A DNA stretch of 64,000 nt. Origin: Rhinopomastus cyanomelas. Taxonomy: Eukaryota > Chordata > Aves > Bucerotiformes > Rhinopomastidae. Below the pieces are notes generated by a model. The model saw only the letters and a list, made by a program, of their open reading frames with translations. It had not been told where the DNA came from and searched no databases. The stretch lies in NCBI GenBank assembly GCA_013400115.1, contig VXBP01007102.1:124462-188461 (forward strand). Direction: 5' to 3'. Positions within the stretch are counted from its first letter, which is position 1; every line of letters starts with the position of its first letter. Shown here one piece after another: positions 1 to 13,497 of the stretch. Made by a program: the position numbers and the translations under genes.

Positions 1-1744
1 AAATGCTTTTCTGTCCTCCACTTTGCAGCCCCTCAAGCAGCTGCCAAGTTTACAAACATTTCTTCCAATTCAAGAACAGCTGTGGCCTGTAATCACATAT
101 TTTCTTTCAGACTCTGGGTTGTGGCCCATGTTAATGGAATGAGAGCAAACTACACAAGAAAATAAAGGTGGAAAAACATCAGTTGAAAACACAGTTAGAT
201 TCTCATTTTTCTGTCAAATTCCAGTAGATCACTGGAGTTCTCCTTCAGTCCACAAAGTGGATGAGACAAGACAGATCCCTCTAAGTTCAATTCAATACAT
301 TTTATTTATTTACTCTTCTAAAAGGGTCTACATCTATCACAGAATTGTCAGTTTTCTTACCCTAAAATGAAATAAAAACATCTAACAGTGTCACAACATG
401 TCAATAAAAGGTGTTATTGGAAGACCTTCAGAATCTGTCAAGCAGAACCCCATGAATCACACACTCAGCACGTTGACAGCTGCACAAACTGGGGGATCTA
501 TAGCAAAGGTAGGGGACAGAATAGCAAGAGCTGAAGAGAAACAGAACAAAGAGAGTAAGACGAAAGGTAAACAGAAGCAAAACTCAACTATGCAGTGTCA
601 CCACCATGAATACACCCCTCTCTCCTCTGTTAATTAATTTCACAGCATCCTTGTGAAAGGAGAGGGAGGTTACAGCCACTGTACCATGATGAGTCAGAAG
701 CAGAACTGAGCAGAAGTCATATGGAAGGTCACAGAGTCTGGAAGAAAGATAGAAACTTAGACTAGATTTCCTGTGTCCTTGGCCAGTGCCCTAACCATGA
801 CCTTATTCTTTCTCTCTCCTGACTCTTTGGCCTGCATTTAACTTCACAACCATTGGGGCAAAGAGAAAACTAGAAGAACAGAGTTTACAGCTGATCCGTG
901 GTTACAAGCTAAACAGCTTTCACTGGGGTAAGTGAAGGTGGACAAGCGGAATCTGGCCTTCAAGTTCAAATTTCTGAGAAGACTTCCAAGAGCCCACAAG
1001 ATCTGGAAGGATCTTCCTAGTGAAGGTTTTTCTCTTCAAGAGATACCAACCTGAGGAGGCCAAAATGAAAGATTTCATGGTATTGCTGCCAGTAGCCATT
1101 CAAAATAAGTATTTTCTAGGAAAAAGATATTGAAAATGTTGTGGTTGTCTCTTTTTACAGCAGAAGGCACAGAAGAATGTTTCATTAAGAGTCAGGGATG
1201 ATTTGCAGATCAACCCAGAAGCAGAGCCAGAGTGGATGTATGTCACCCAGCTTCATTTCCAAAAGCTGCTGACCAGACAGGCAGCACAAATGACTGCCTT
1301 CTCCAATGCACAGATGCAAGATCCTATTAGCCTAACGATGCAAGCCTGACACCCAAACTGGCCTTGCCTTCTGCTTCCACATGAAATAAGACATTAATCT
1401 GAACTTGGAGTTAACAGTAGCTCAATCTAAGAAGAAAAACTCCTGGGCCTCTGTATTATATTTTGATGTAACAGCCAGAAAGGTCACGTGGACATGAGAC
1501 ACACGGGTCAGTAAAGTCACAGGTTTGGGCAGTCTATCAGAAAACCCAGCCCAGTATGCAGATTAAATGATAGTTTGTGGTATTATTTGTTTTTACTGTC
1601 AACGTCGTGAAGGCTTGAGGTTTTTTCAGTGTATTGCATAGAAGCTAGTTTCTCCTCAGAAGGCAATTCCTAGGTGAAATTCAGTAGGCCTTCTTTTTCA
1701 AAGTCTCTGAATCCTTGAACCTTGTAATGAACATTGTGGATCCT

Positions 1745-1795
1745 ACCACGAGATCGGAAAAGGTCCCTCTAACCCTTCATCATATGATACTTGTC
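1745..1795 (+). mobile_element. possible CR1 3'-end remnant
   Basis: The stretch gagatcggaaaaggtccctc followed by taaccc and tcatatgat resembles a decayed CR1 3' terminus on the plus strand. It is very short, so the call is tentative. Confidence 0.35.
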
Positions 1796-2660
1796 ATCAT
1801 TCTTTAGAGGAGAGCAGGTGCATCACTTTTCAGGAATGCAAACAGATGCTTTCCTCTGAAGAAACCTGGTAGGGGAGCTGTTTTATTTCAAATATTTCTG
1901 TTCAAGAGTGAGAAGAGTTGCTCGATCAATCACTGAAATATTCAAACTAAGAAACCGTGAGGTGGTTTGCAGACCTCTTTATGATTGAACATGCTGAACA
2001 GGAGGTAGAAGCTTGCTGGAATCAGTTGGTACCAAAATCCCATTACAGACAGGAATAACATGAGAAATAAATTGGAATAAAATAACTTGGATTCCCAGAA
2101 GCAGAATTAGTAGTTCCTAAAATTCCATGTATTCTTGTTTGTAGGTTTGGGGTAAAAGAGTCCTCCATTAAAGATACATTTGTCAGATACTTTGAAATGT
2201 GAGAACCATAAAAGGTCTGCTCAGAAAAGTTCCTTGTCTTGACCCAGTCATGTATCATGACAGTGGTTAATCTATGTTCTTATGTCTATAAACAGCACAC
2301 AGAAAACAGTAATGGTCTTGCAGATGATTTTCATGTACTAGTTGATATTTTGCTGTTAAAAAAAATTAATTCCATTTGCCCTGCTTCTGGGAATTTCCTG
2401 ATGCTTCAGATCTCCACATACCTCTCTTCAAGAGCACATCAGGGCAGAGCAGCACTGTGTCAGAGCACTCCAATCTCCAGTACTGATATGCTCTGAAGCA
2501 TCTGCTGCTACTTATATTCCGTATTTGCCCCACAGTGTTTATCCTGGCATCTCACTGAGCTACATAGAAAGCTTTTCCTCAAAATGAAGCACATCACCTG
2601 ATCCTTCATTTCTCCCCTCCCTGCAGAGCCCATTCCTTTCAACCTCTGCAAATCCACTGA

Positions 2661-4823
2661 TCATAGGATCATAGGATGTTAGGGGTTGGAAGGGACCCAA
2701 GAGATCATCGAGTCCAACCCCCCTGCCTCAGCAGGAGAAAACTATCTAACACAGATCACAGAGGAACACATCCAGGGGGCCTTGAAAGTCCCCAGAGAAG
2801 GAGAGTCCACCACCCCCCTGGGGAGTCTGTTCCAGTGCTCCGTGACCCTCACAGCAAAGAAGTTCCCCCTTGTGTTGAGGCGGAACCTCCTCTGCTGCAA
2901 CTTACACCCATTGCTCCTTGTCCTGTCACAGGGAGCAAGTGAAAAGAGCCTGTCCCCCCCCTCCTGGCCAGCCTTCAGATACTTATAAACATTGATCAAA
3001 TCTCCCCTAAGTCTTCTCTTCTCCAGACTAAAAAGCCCCAAGTCCCTCAGCCTCTCTTCATAAGCCTTGCCCTCCTGTCCCCTAATCATCCTCGTAGCCC
3101 TCCGCTGGACCCTCTCCAGTAGATCCTTGTCCCTCTTAAACCGGGGGGCCCAAAACTGAACACAGTCCTCAAGATGAGGCCTCACCAGGGCAGAGTAGAG
3201 GGGGAGAAGAACTTCCCTCGATCTGCTGGACACACTCCTCCTAATACACCCCAGGATCCCATTGGCCTTCTTGGCCACCAGGGCACATTGCTGTGCCATG
3301 GTTAACCTGTTGTCCACCAGGACCCCCAGGTCCCTCTCCACAGGACTGCTTTCCAGTAGATCACCTCCCAGCCTGTACTGGTGGAGTTTGTTATTCCTCC
3401 CCAGATGCAGGACTCTGCACTTGTCCCTGTTGAACCTCATCTGGTTTCTCTGTGCCCAGCCCTCCAGTCTGTCCAGGTCTCTCTGGATGGCAGCACAGCC
3501 CTCAGCCGTATCAGCCAAGCCTCCCAGCTTGGTGTCGTCGGCAAACTTGCTGAGCAGACACTCTGTGCCCTCATCAATGTCATTGATGAAGATGTTGAAC
3601 AAGACCGGTCCCAGCACCGATCCCTGAGGGACACCACTAGTCACAGCTCTCCAGCTGGACCTGGCACCATTGATCACCACCCTCTGAACTCTATCCTGCA
3701 ACCAGTTCCTAACCCACCTCACTGTCTGCTCTTCCATCCCACACCTCCTCAGCTTGCTCACTAAAATTTCATGGGAGACAGTGTCAAAGGCCTTGCTAAG
3801 GTCAAGGTAGACCACATCCACTGGTTTCCCTGAATCTAACCATTCAGTTATTGCATTATAGAATGCTATCAGGTTAGTCAAGCAGGACTTCCCCTTCATA
3901 AAGCCGTGCTGACTACTCCTGATAACCTTCTTCTCTTCCAAGTGCCTTGAGATGCCCTCCAGCAGGAGCCGCTCCATCATTTTTCCAGGGATGGAGGTGA
4001 GGCTGACTGGTCTATAGTTTCCTGGAACTTCTTTCTTGCCCTTCTTGAAGACTGGAGTGACATTGGCTCTCCTCCAGTCCTCAGGCACCTCTCCTGTCTG
4101 CCACGATTTGGCAAAGATGATAGATAGCGGGAGGGCAATAATATCAGCCAGCTCTCTCAGCACCCTTGGGTGCATCTCATCAGGGCCCATGGACTTGTTA
4201 ATGTTCAATTTGCATAGCTGATCCCTAACCCAGTCCACGCTGACCAGTGGGGAGCACTCCCTCCTCCAGGCTTCCTCTCCTTCATCCAAGTTCTGGGGGA
4301 CATAGGAGAGTTCGGCCTTAGATGTAAAGACCGAAGCAAAGAAGGCATTCAGCAACTCTGCCTTCTCTGCATCCTCAGTTATCAAGGCTGCCTCCTCGCT
4401 CAGTAGTGCCCCTGCACCTTCCTTGTTCTTCCTCTTTCTACTGATGTATTTGTAGAAGCCTTTCTTGTTCTGTTTTACCTCCCTTGCCAGCTTCAGTTCC
4501 AAAAGGGCCTTGGCCTTCCTTGTTGCTTTCCTACAATCCCTGACTACTTCCCTATAGTTCTCCCAAGTGACCAATCCCTTCTTCCATGAGTTGTAAGATT
4601 CCCTCTTGCCTGAGATTACCTTCAGGAGCTCCTTATTCAACCATGCAGGTCTCCTAGCACGTCTGCCTGATTTTTTATTCAGGGGAATGCACCTAGCTTG
4701 AGCCTGGAGGAAGTGGTCTTTAAAAATCAGCCAACTTTCCTGCGCTCCCCTCCCTTCCAGAGCCTTAGCCCATGGGACTTTGATCTTTCCTCTCTGCAAT
4801 TGTTTTGACAAATCTGTAATCTA
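2661..4823 (-). mobile_element. CR1 LINE, long 5'-truncated copy
   Basis: A minus-strand CR1 copy of about 2.2 kb. Its 3' end lies at 2661, where the minus strand reads the CR1 terminal block (gatgatctcttgggtccctt...) and ends in two copies of the octamer-like tcctatga unit. It lacks ORF1 and the endonuclease part of ORF2. It is in the same orientation as COL22A1. The long intact frame inside it implies a comparatively young insertion. Confidence 0.97.
2742..4811 (-). pseudogene. CR1 ORF2 fragment (reverse transcriptase and C-terminal region)
   Basis: A 689-codon frame without internal stop. It covers the reverse transcriptase and downstream C-terminal part of CR1 ORF2, the enzyme that copies CR1 RNA at its target site. 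Motifs seen are YLDLSKAFD at about residues 335-343, GVPQGSVLGP at about 393-402 and the catalytic FADD at about 423-426. An in-frame TAG lies just upstream (about 4821), so the apparent start (TTG) is a truncation edge, not a real initiator. The endonuclease domain is missing. The last 13 or so residues leave the family frame (FKAPWMCSSV instead of an FKARLD-type ending), which indicates a one-base indel near 2780. It is therefore not a functional element. Confidence 0.93.
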
Positions 4824-7800
4824 GCCCAATTAGCACTGCCATGAGCAGAAAGCACAGTTTTGTTGTCTGTTTTTGTATAGTGTAAGGATAAGGTTACATA
4901 ACTTATCACCATTGAAACAAAGGAGAATACCTCTGACCAAAAATACCCCGACAGAAAACCCAGAGGTACCGAGAAAGTCTGTAACAAAAGGAAAGCCCAC
5001 CTGAATCTATCACAGAAAATATCCATTAAACTCACAGTCCAAGACATTAGCCAAGTTAGGTCCACTGTCTGCTGCAGCCTGTCTGCAGAGGAGGAGAAGG
5101 AGGGTCCTACAGAGACAGCAGAACTCTATCTCCCCAGAAGGTCTCTGCAAGGAGCCTCCCTTTTATATTGTGATACTGCTTCAACAACTTCCCCTCTGAA
5201 GCAGATATCTGTTGGCACCCAATCCAGATTCTCTCTCTCAAGACTGCCTGCCTCTGGGAAAGCAAGCCAGGGGAGTTTTTTTTCTCCATACTCCCCCACG
5301 AGAATCTGGGTACTTGTGGTCTCTCACAGGAAAAAGGAATCATCCATGTGTCAGCCTCAGTTCTCAGCACTTCAGCAATGAGAAATGTTTCCCTTTCAAT
5401 GTCATGCTCAAACTGGAAATCCTACCTGAACTCCTGTCACCACTCACAACTGCACTGATCTACCTTTGTTAACTGCCAGTTGTACCTAAAGCTGCTTAGT
5501 GAAGTCCCTGCCAAAATCATAAGTTATTTTGGTCCAGCCAGACATATTTGTTTATGAAGTGATGCTGCTCCTCAGGTCTTTTCCTTTTCAGAGTGCATTA
5601 CAAAAGTCCTCACTGTTTTTCTCATTTTGCTTGAGACGCAAGCAGGGGAAAATCTAAGTTCAAGATCTCCTAAGGAGCCATTGACATCGAGCCAGAAGCA
5701 GTCTCCAGAAACCCAAACGCACTTACAACACCAGACACGAGATTTTCTTGAAATAACACTCACTCATGGTCCATGCAACATTTCACCAGGAAAATCAACA
5801 TTTGCTATGAAAAAAATGCCATGTTTCTTCTCTTCTGGCACTTGCTACTACATGTATGTTCATTATCTAGCAGGGTCTGGGACACAAATCACCATTTATA
5901 TGTCAAACCTAGAAACCACAGACCTTGTGCACTTTGTGAGACATAAAATCTCTAGGTAGTACTAAGAAAAAGGGTGAGAGACATAAAAGAGAAAATTAAA
6001 GCTGCCCAGGGTTGTACCTGGGTGAGAACAGCCTGAAACACAGTGCTGCCATGGTCTCACTTGCCTTCACCTACACCTTCAGAGAGCCCATGAACAAGGC
6101 AACTGCACCTTCTCAGTCACGAACAAGGAAACTCAGCCTGGCAACAGCTTCAATCAATGGAAAGGGGGAAATCTGGCTGCTTGGCTAGGGAATGTGTAGC
6201 AGAGAGAGAGGCAGGGAACACTTAGGATGCCTTTGATAGACTGGTGATAGCAACTTGCTTCATGTAATACTTCAGCTCTGTGATTCGTTAGGCTACAAGA
6301 TCCAATTAAGAACGTATGGGTGTACACTCCACTCTGCTAGAAAAGCTGTTTTATTTTCCAGCTAACAGGCAGCTAATCCATACCTATCCACTGCAATATT
6401 GCTCACAGGAGCATCCCACATTTGAACAACATTTACCAACAATAGAATCACGGCAATCTGTATCTTTCCCCCTGCCTCCCATCCCTTCCATCAAAAGAGG
6501 CACAAAGCTGGCAAATCTTTCTCATGTGCTTCCTTTTCCATACTGCCAGTGCATCTGGGCAAAGAAATCTTCTAAACAGTACTGGAGACTCTGCACACTT
6601 TCTGTCTGCCAGTAGATGTCATTACATACCAGCAATGTGCCAGCCAGCGACTAAGGCCAAAAAGAAAAGCAGATTTTCTAAGTGTATGGAAGGAAAATAC
6701 CCCAAGTTACTAGTATTCTTGCACTTTTGAGAGTTAAGCTGTCTCTATGCACAATTAGTATGTGATCTGGCTTTGAGCTGCAGCTGCTATTCCGGGTCAC
6801 AGAAAACCACTGAATTTATCTAAACCCTTCTAACTATTATTAAGGGAAAGAGCTCAGTGAAACCATGGTTATTTAGCTGTGCAAAATGCATTCTAACAAC
6901 AGCTAAGAGGACTCGAAAACACTCAGTGTGTGGACTCAAACTGCTGGCGCACACCCCACACTTGGATTACTAAGGCAGACACCAACATTGACACACCTCA
7001 CCTTTTAATCAGAAGATTGGGAAAGGAAGTCACGGATGTGAATGACCCTGGTGAGCCAGCAGACAGCTTATAAAGTAGATGAGGTTTATTACACAGATGT
7101 TTAACTGCTGGATTGAGAGGTTAAGTGCTGAGTGACCTTAACCAGATGAAGCCAGCAGCCAAGAACAATCCCTGAGAGAGATGGCTCCCAGCACAAAAAA
7201 TAATAAGAAAGTAAAGCTGCAGATATTGCACTTTCACTTTTCATTACCAGGTCAGTTTGAGCTATGCTCACATTATTTTTTTATTCTGCAATAAAGTAAG
7301 AAGATCTGAGCATTAAGAGCCAAACCCTGAGGAGGTAATGTTCCCACAGCCAGCGTTTCCAAGGAGCACCAGTTACTGGGCAGTTGGGGTTTGGTTTTCT
7401 TTTGTTTTCAAATTTCCAGGTCAATTGTATCTCTAAACTTAGAGATGTTTTCCCATCTTGTTACCATCAAGATGTGCTGCCTGAAACAGCAATTCCTGCA
7501 AACAGGGATGCTGATGCACAAAGGCTCCTGCTGCTTCCTTGGAGTCTCAGAGTAAAACGTGTGGCACTTAATCCCAGTTTTGTGACTTACTGACAAGGTA
7601 GGAACACCACAGCAGATTAAGCAAGTCCTGTAACCTCACTGGAGCACCCTCCCCGCAGCAGGCTCAACATTTCAGCAGTAAAAAGGCCACACACATCATC
7701 ACTTGAAGAAGTTGTAGAAATAAGGACAGATTCTTTGTTCATGTGAGCTTAGACTCCATATCACACAGGTGCTCAGAGAGCTCACCATGCTGCTAGAAGT

Positions 7801-8077
7801 CCAGATGGTTGTTCCCCTTCCTTTGCACTGACGGTGTTTTTAAGCTTTGGCCTTTGGCCCTTGCTTGATCTACACTGCAGCAGCCTGGCCAGGCACCCTG
7901 CTAACCCTGACGTGCAGAATCACTTTTCTGCCTTCATCAGCCATGGACCAGTCTGATCTGGACTCGGCTGGACCATCCTTGCTGGGGTGCTAGAGGACAA
8001 GCCCTGGCTGTTGAGGTTCCTGCCCTGCCAGCAATGGTATTGGTCCCAGCTCCACCTCCCTTGGGACACAGCTGTCC

Positions 8078-8170
8078 ACAGAATCACAAAGTTAAGAGTT
8101 GGAAGGGATCTTTGCTCTCTGGCAGGGGGTTTGGACTTGATGATCTTCAGAGTCCTTGCTGCATTGACAC
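8078..8170. mobile_element. two CR1 3'-end scraps in opposite orientation
   Basis: Positions 8078-8113 read like the complement of a CR1 3' end (cagaatcacaaagttaagag, ttggaaggg). They run directly into 8114-8170, which reads like a plus-strand CR1 3' block (gggtttggacttgatgatct). Both are short and old. Confidence 0.5.
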
Positions 8171-9009
8171 TGAGGCCTGACTCTCAAACATTATTAGAGC
8201 TCTGTGTGTCTAAAATACCACTTCCAGCCTGAACTCACCACCAACCAAGTCACACACAGCCCTTTTAATCCCCGAATGGTTTCCTCTACAAATGCCCAAG
8301 CAAAAGCTCTCCTTTGCCATCAAGCCAGCCGTGAGCATCTTCTGCAGACAGAACTGAACTCAAGTTCTCATGCCCCAAGTTACTGGATGCTAGCCAGTCC
8401 CAAGCCAGAGGCACTGCACTTGTGAGTGTTTGGTAAAATCAAAAGCCATTAAAACAGAGTTATATGGCTTTCAGTCAGACCATTCTTATATTCAGTTGCC
8501 TCAGGGCACAGAGAATGCACAGGGAGGGCTGTGTGCAGATAGACTGCGTCTGACAGGGTGGATTTCCACAGCTTTTCCAGAAGCCCTAAAAATGTCAATA
8601 ACTCCAACTTGGAAGACAAGTGAGGAAAAGGGAATCAAAGCCTTTGTTTGAAAGATCTAGCAGGCAAGAAGAGATACAAAGCCTGAAGGGAAAGTGGTTC
8701 TCCAGCTTCATTTTGCAGGAACAAAGACTAGCTGCTTTGCCCAAGGTCAGCAAATCTGTTGAAGCCAAGTTTCTCGATCTCCTGCAGCCTAGCCCAGAGC
8801 CTTAACTATCTGCCCACTTTTCTTTTCTATGCTTGGTCTTGCAGTCCCTGCATCTCTAATAAGCCAAGCCACTTCAGAGTGGGTTTTTTCCTCATTAGAA
8901 ATTGTGTAATAATACTTCTGCATTTTAATCAGTAAGCCATTACCATGAAAAAACATTGTTAGGAGACTATAGACTTGATCTACCAAAGCTTTTTCTCATA
9001 TTCATTGCT

Positions 9010-9235
9010 GCATGGTTCAGCCTGGAAAAGAGGCAGCTGAGGGGAGACCTCATTGCTCTGTACAACTACTCAGGGCAGGTGTAGTGGGGCAAGTGTTGGC
9101 CTCTTCTCCCTAGTCACTAGCAATAGGACGATAGGGGTCAAGTTGTGCCAGGCAAGGTTCAGACTGAATATTAGGAAAACCTTAACAGTAAGAGTGTGAA
9201 GGCCTTGGAACAGGCTGCCCAGTGAGGGCTAGCCA
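9010..9235 (+). mobile_element. CR1 fragment
   Basis: Plus-strand sequence equivalent to the end of ORF2 and later: gaggcagctgaggggagacc, then a decayed form of the NRLPREV-coding block (ggaacaggctgcccagtgag). The frame is broken and the 3' end is not preserved here. Confidence 0.8.
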
Positions 9236-9774
9236 TCAGGCTAAAGGTCCAGCTCCTGGTCCATCTACAGCAGAAGCCTTATTGAAGACTTCTTCAGCCT
9301 CCTGTCCTGCTATCACAGGTTGCAGAGACTTGCTTACATCCTGAAGCAGAGGCAATGTCTTTGTACTGACTAGATGTTTACAGATGCCTCTTTTTAATTA
9401 ACTCTCATGCACTTCCTCAAACAGACAAAACTGTAACCTCCAGAGCTGACTGCAAAGAGGAGCTCCCATACCTAGCATGTGAAAAGCACTTTCATTTCAA
9501 GCTTGCCAGTAACCAGTTTGATTTGCCTCCCCTTAGATTTTACAACAGAAGAAACATTGAAAAAGAATTTCCTACTGGTATCTCCAAACCACTCAGTTTG
9601 ACACATTTCTCATTACATACTCTCCAAAGTCATCGCTTTTCCAAGCACCCTCCCACCTGCTCAGCTTTCTCACAACCGTTGGCCTTTAGGATGCTCGAGG
9701 GTCTGAGCACTGGGGCTTTGCAAGACAAGAGTGTCAGTTTCTGGAAACCTGTACGTTACAATTTGGACAGAGGT

Positions 9775-9843
9775 GTTAGAAAGGCAGTCTCGATGATCTC
9801 TTTGGGTCCCTTCCAACCCCTAACAGCCTATGATCCTATGACG
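9775..9843 (+). mobile_element. CR1 3' end
   Basis: Plus-strand CR1 terminus: gatgatctctttgggtccct, tccaacccctaac, then cctatgatcctatga octamer-like units. Only about 70 bases remain. The terminal sequence resembles that of the long copy at 2661. Confidence 0.8.
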
Positions 9844-10732
9844 TGGATGGCTGTGCCCCAGGAATGCAGATTTCATACTCACAGAACCTCCCTTGTCAAA
9901 CTTGATTTCCCTGACTTTGATCAAGAAGCACCCTGTCTTGCTTGAATCATCCTTAAAAGTGCTCGACAGCTGTTCCTTCTGCCCTTCCTCCTCCTCTCCT
10001 GCACCACTCTTGGATCAACAGAGGTTTGGAGACTTCAGTGACAACCCTTGCAGGACCTAGTCTAGCAAAAACCCATTTGAATGACCTCAAATGCAAATAA
10101 AACATTGCCTTTCATGGTGACCATGTTATAGAATCAGATGTTTGCCAATAATCTGTTCAATAACAAAAGTGTGTGCAAAACACATGAATCAGCACACACT
10201 AAGGGGACACAGATTCACAAGCATGAAGGTAACGGGCCACCTGGAGGGTGATGGTCAGCACGGGAAATGTAAAATCCAGTGCAGATCAGCGGCAGCTGAA
10301 TCATACACAACTAGGAAATCCACTTTGGAGCAGTTTACATGAGAACCTGTAGATGCATTTTGTTATGTTCTTTCTCAAATTATTTCTAAGCACAATTACT
10401 TGCCCTGTACAGGTGTGTTTCTGTACATAAAAAACATCCCTGTCAGGCTGAGATTTTTTGGCCTGGCAGAACACACTGAGCTGCTCGAGCCATCACAGTG
10501 AATTTCCTGGTTTTCAAAGTCACACAAGACCTCACATCAACATGGATTAGGTTTTTAGCAAAGGCTGCTGCTATCTTTTGCTTTACCACTAATGACGTGC
10601 TTGGCATGTTACGTATTCTAATGCAGGCATCTCTGGGGCTTTAGCTTAGGGATGTACAGAGCTAATGACCTGGAGAAGCCAAGCCAGTGCCTCTGCTCTC
10701 CTCCTGGAAAAGCACAGGATTTGCTCTCTAAC

Positions 10733-10768
10733 GAATCACAGAATCACACAGAATCACAAAACTGCCTG
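10733..10768 (-). repeat. CR1-type octamer-like repeats (short)
   Basis: Three near-copies of gaatcacaga/c in tandem look like the complement of a CR1 3' tail without a preserved body. It could also be a chance simple repeat. Confidence 0.35.
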
Positions 10769-11194
10769 ATACACAATACTTGGCAATGATCTGGCAGGTG
10801 TTTGGCACTAGCACAGCTGGAAAGCAGTGCCACCACAAGAGGAGGAATTTAATCTTATCTCAGTCTTTTCATAGGTCAGGTAACATCATTCTATCAAAAC
10901 TTGAGATGAGAACCTTGTCCTTTTAGAGGATCTCACAGCCCATGCACAGTAACTGCTCAGACTGCAGGTGTCTGAAGTCCAGCATCTCTGATCCAGTCTC
11001 CCAGCAGTAGGCTATACCCATAAAAACCAGAGAAATGTAAAACTGGCACAGCCAGAGTGAAAACAAGGGTTCACAGCCAGGCAGCCACTGTAGCACACTG
11101 GAGCCATATCAAATTTCTCCTTCCAGGTATTCTGTCTGTGAGGGGTTTAATTTCATAAGTTCTCCTCTATTTTTCAGGAGTATAGATGAAAACT

Positions 11195-11245
11195 AGAATC
11201 ATAGGCTCATTCTCTTTCAGACTAAATAGCCCCAGCTCCCTCAGC
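11195..11245 (-). mobile_element. short CR1 piece
   Basis: The sequence gactaaatagccccagctcc followed by ctcagcc is the complement of the ORF2 segment encoding ELGLFSL. It is a short minus-strand remnant next to a plus-strand copy. Confidence 0.5.
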
Positions 11246-11449
11246 CACTAGAGAGCTGGGCAATTGCCAGCCATACAAAAGTTAACAAGATTGAGTGCAG
11301 CATTCTCCACCTGGGACAGGGTAATCGTGGTTACACATAACCCACATAACTGTGGGGCAAGAGGCTGGAGAGCAGCTGCCTGGAAGGAGAAGTGAGAGTT
11401 TGGAAGGGCCATAGATCTAGTGGAAAACTGCCAGCTAGTTGAGGGAAGA

Positions 11450-11985
11450 AATTGTCCCACCCTACGCAGGTGCAGCCTCACCTCAAATCCTGTGTGCAGT
11501 TCTGGATGCCTGGATAGAAGAGAGACAAAGTACCAGTGTGCCTAGAAGAAGGCAACCAAGATGCTGGAAGGTCTCAAGAGTGTAGCCCAGGAGTGGCTGA
11601 GGTGACTTGGCTTGTTCAGCTTGGAGAAGAGAAGGGTGAGGAGTGACATCATCACAGTTTACACTTCCTCAAGGAGGGCAGAGGAGGAAGAGTTGCTGAT
11701 CTTTCCCTGACAGCCAGCGATAGGCCACAAGGAAATGGAATGAAGCTTCATCAGGTGAAATTCAGATTGGACAGTAAGAAAAGGTTCTTCTTTGAAAGAG
11801 TGACTGTCACTGGAACAGACTGCCCAAGGTCACAAAACCAAGCCTGTGAGAGTTCAAGGAGCATCTGGGACAATGCATTTAGTCATGTGGTTTAGTTGTA
11901 GGTAGACCTGTGAGGAGCAGGGAGGTGGACTTGGTGATCCTTATGGGTTCTATCCAAATTGAGATATTCTGTGATTCTATATCTA
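11450..11985 (+). mobile_element. CR1 fragment, old
   Basis: A decayed plus-strand copy running from the block equivalent to VQFWAP (tgtgtgcagttctggatgcc) through the LRELGLFSLEKRR-equivalent region to a terminus near tctgtgattctata. There are many substitutions and indels and no open frame. Confidence 0.85.
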
Positions 11986-13123
11986 CTGGCTTCTTTTTAA
12001 TCAAGCCATGTACAGCTGATACATCAGCAACAGTACTGACACTCAGCCACTGGGCAGACATGGAGCTCAAACACACCGGATACCAAATACGCTTCCTCCA
12101 CAGGTGAGAACATGCTGTAGGAGTACCACATAAACATAAGGAACTGGCCATAAACTCAGAGGTCTCTGTGCCTGCACATTCATGTGGGCCAGTCGGTGTT
12201 TGGCTATCCCAGTCAATAAAGTTCAGCAGATACTGTGTGGTCTTTTCATTTCATACCCTTCAATCCAGACCTGCAGACCTATTTTTTCTAGGCATGCCAA
12301 TAACACAGACGGAGCGATGTTTTGCACACTTTTCTGCTGAGATCAAAACATAAGAAAACAAGAACTGGCTTCAACTGCAGCACAACTCATATTGTAAACA
12401 TCATGTTTCCCACAAGACTGCTGACTCTCCACACCTGCCAAGCAGGAGCTGGTTTCCAAAGGCTGAATCTTGACTTTCAAAGGCTAAACAGCGAGTGTCC
12501 GTGGGCGGACTGCAGGAAGATGGATGCAGAAATGCGCACTTTATAGCCCACATGCCTCTAGCCTGGCTCGATAATATTTCCTGCCATTAGCAACCCTCAT
12601 TTAGTTTGTAATTTCACATGATGCATTACCACTGTATACAATCAATATGTCATAATCACAGAAAGAACAAATGAGAAGATGCAATGGCCATAAATGCTAT
12701 GTTCTCACTATTGCAGTATTCTTCCTTTCAGACCACAAATCCTATAGCATTTTAAATTCCCTGAGCAATCAGGTAGCTGCAAACCCCATGGAAAACAGCT
12801 CCACAGATTCTTTTTCTCACTTTCAGTATGAACTATGACTTGTTCCTTAACATATCCACCTATCTCCTAGGCCTTCCTGTCAATCTTTTTCTATTGTTCC
12901 CCACAACTTGAAATCTCATTTTGGTGATAAAGAAAATACTCAGAGCTAGGTGTGATATGGAGCTACTTCTCCTCTGCAGTCTAGGTCTGCAGCCTCATTT
13001 TCCTGTAAGAAACGGAAAGTTTGCGGACAGACTTGCCTGGAAAACAACATAATTTGAAATGCAAATTAATCCAGTCATGCTGCTTGTTACCCATTGTCGA
13101 TCACCGTTGAATGCACTTCCCAA

Positions 13124-13497
13124 GACACTTAACCTAGCAAGGAGACTGAGGGGTGACCTCATGAATGTCTACAAATATGTGAAGGGTGGGTGTCACGAGG
13201 ATGGCGCCAGGCTCTTCTCAATGTCATCTAGTGATAGGACGAGGGGCAATGGTTGTAAGCTGGAACATAGGAGGTTCCACATCAATATGAGAAGGAACTT
13301 CTTCCCAGTGAGGGTGACAGAGCACTGGAACAGGCTGCCCAGGGAGGTTATGGAGACTCCTTCTCTGGAGATGTTAAAAACCTGCCTGGACATGTTCCTG
13401 TGTGACTCGGTCTAGGTGATCCTGCTGTGTCAAGGGGATTAGAGTGGATGATCTTTCGCGGTCCCTTCCAATCCCTAATGATTCTATGGTTCTATGA
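13124..13497 (+). mobile_element. CR1 3' fragment
   Basis: A plus-strand copy from the RLRGDLMNVYKYVKGGC-coding block to a terminus with gattctatggttctatgaat. The frame LARRLRGDLMNVYKYVKGG runs open for about 90 codons, ending in a MFLCDSV-type C terminus. It is antisense to COL22A1, inside the intron below the 36-nt exon. Confidence 0.93.

Noticed and set aside
9523..9945. 140-codon plus-strand open frame
   Set aside because: It reads through a CR1 3' end (9775-9843) and has no recognisable domain.
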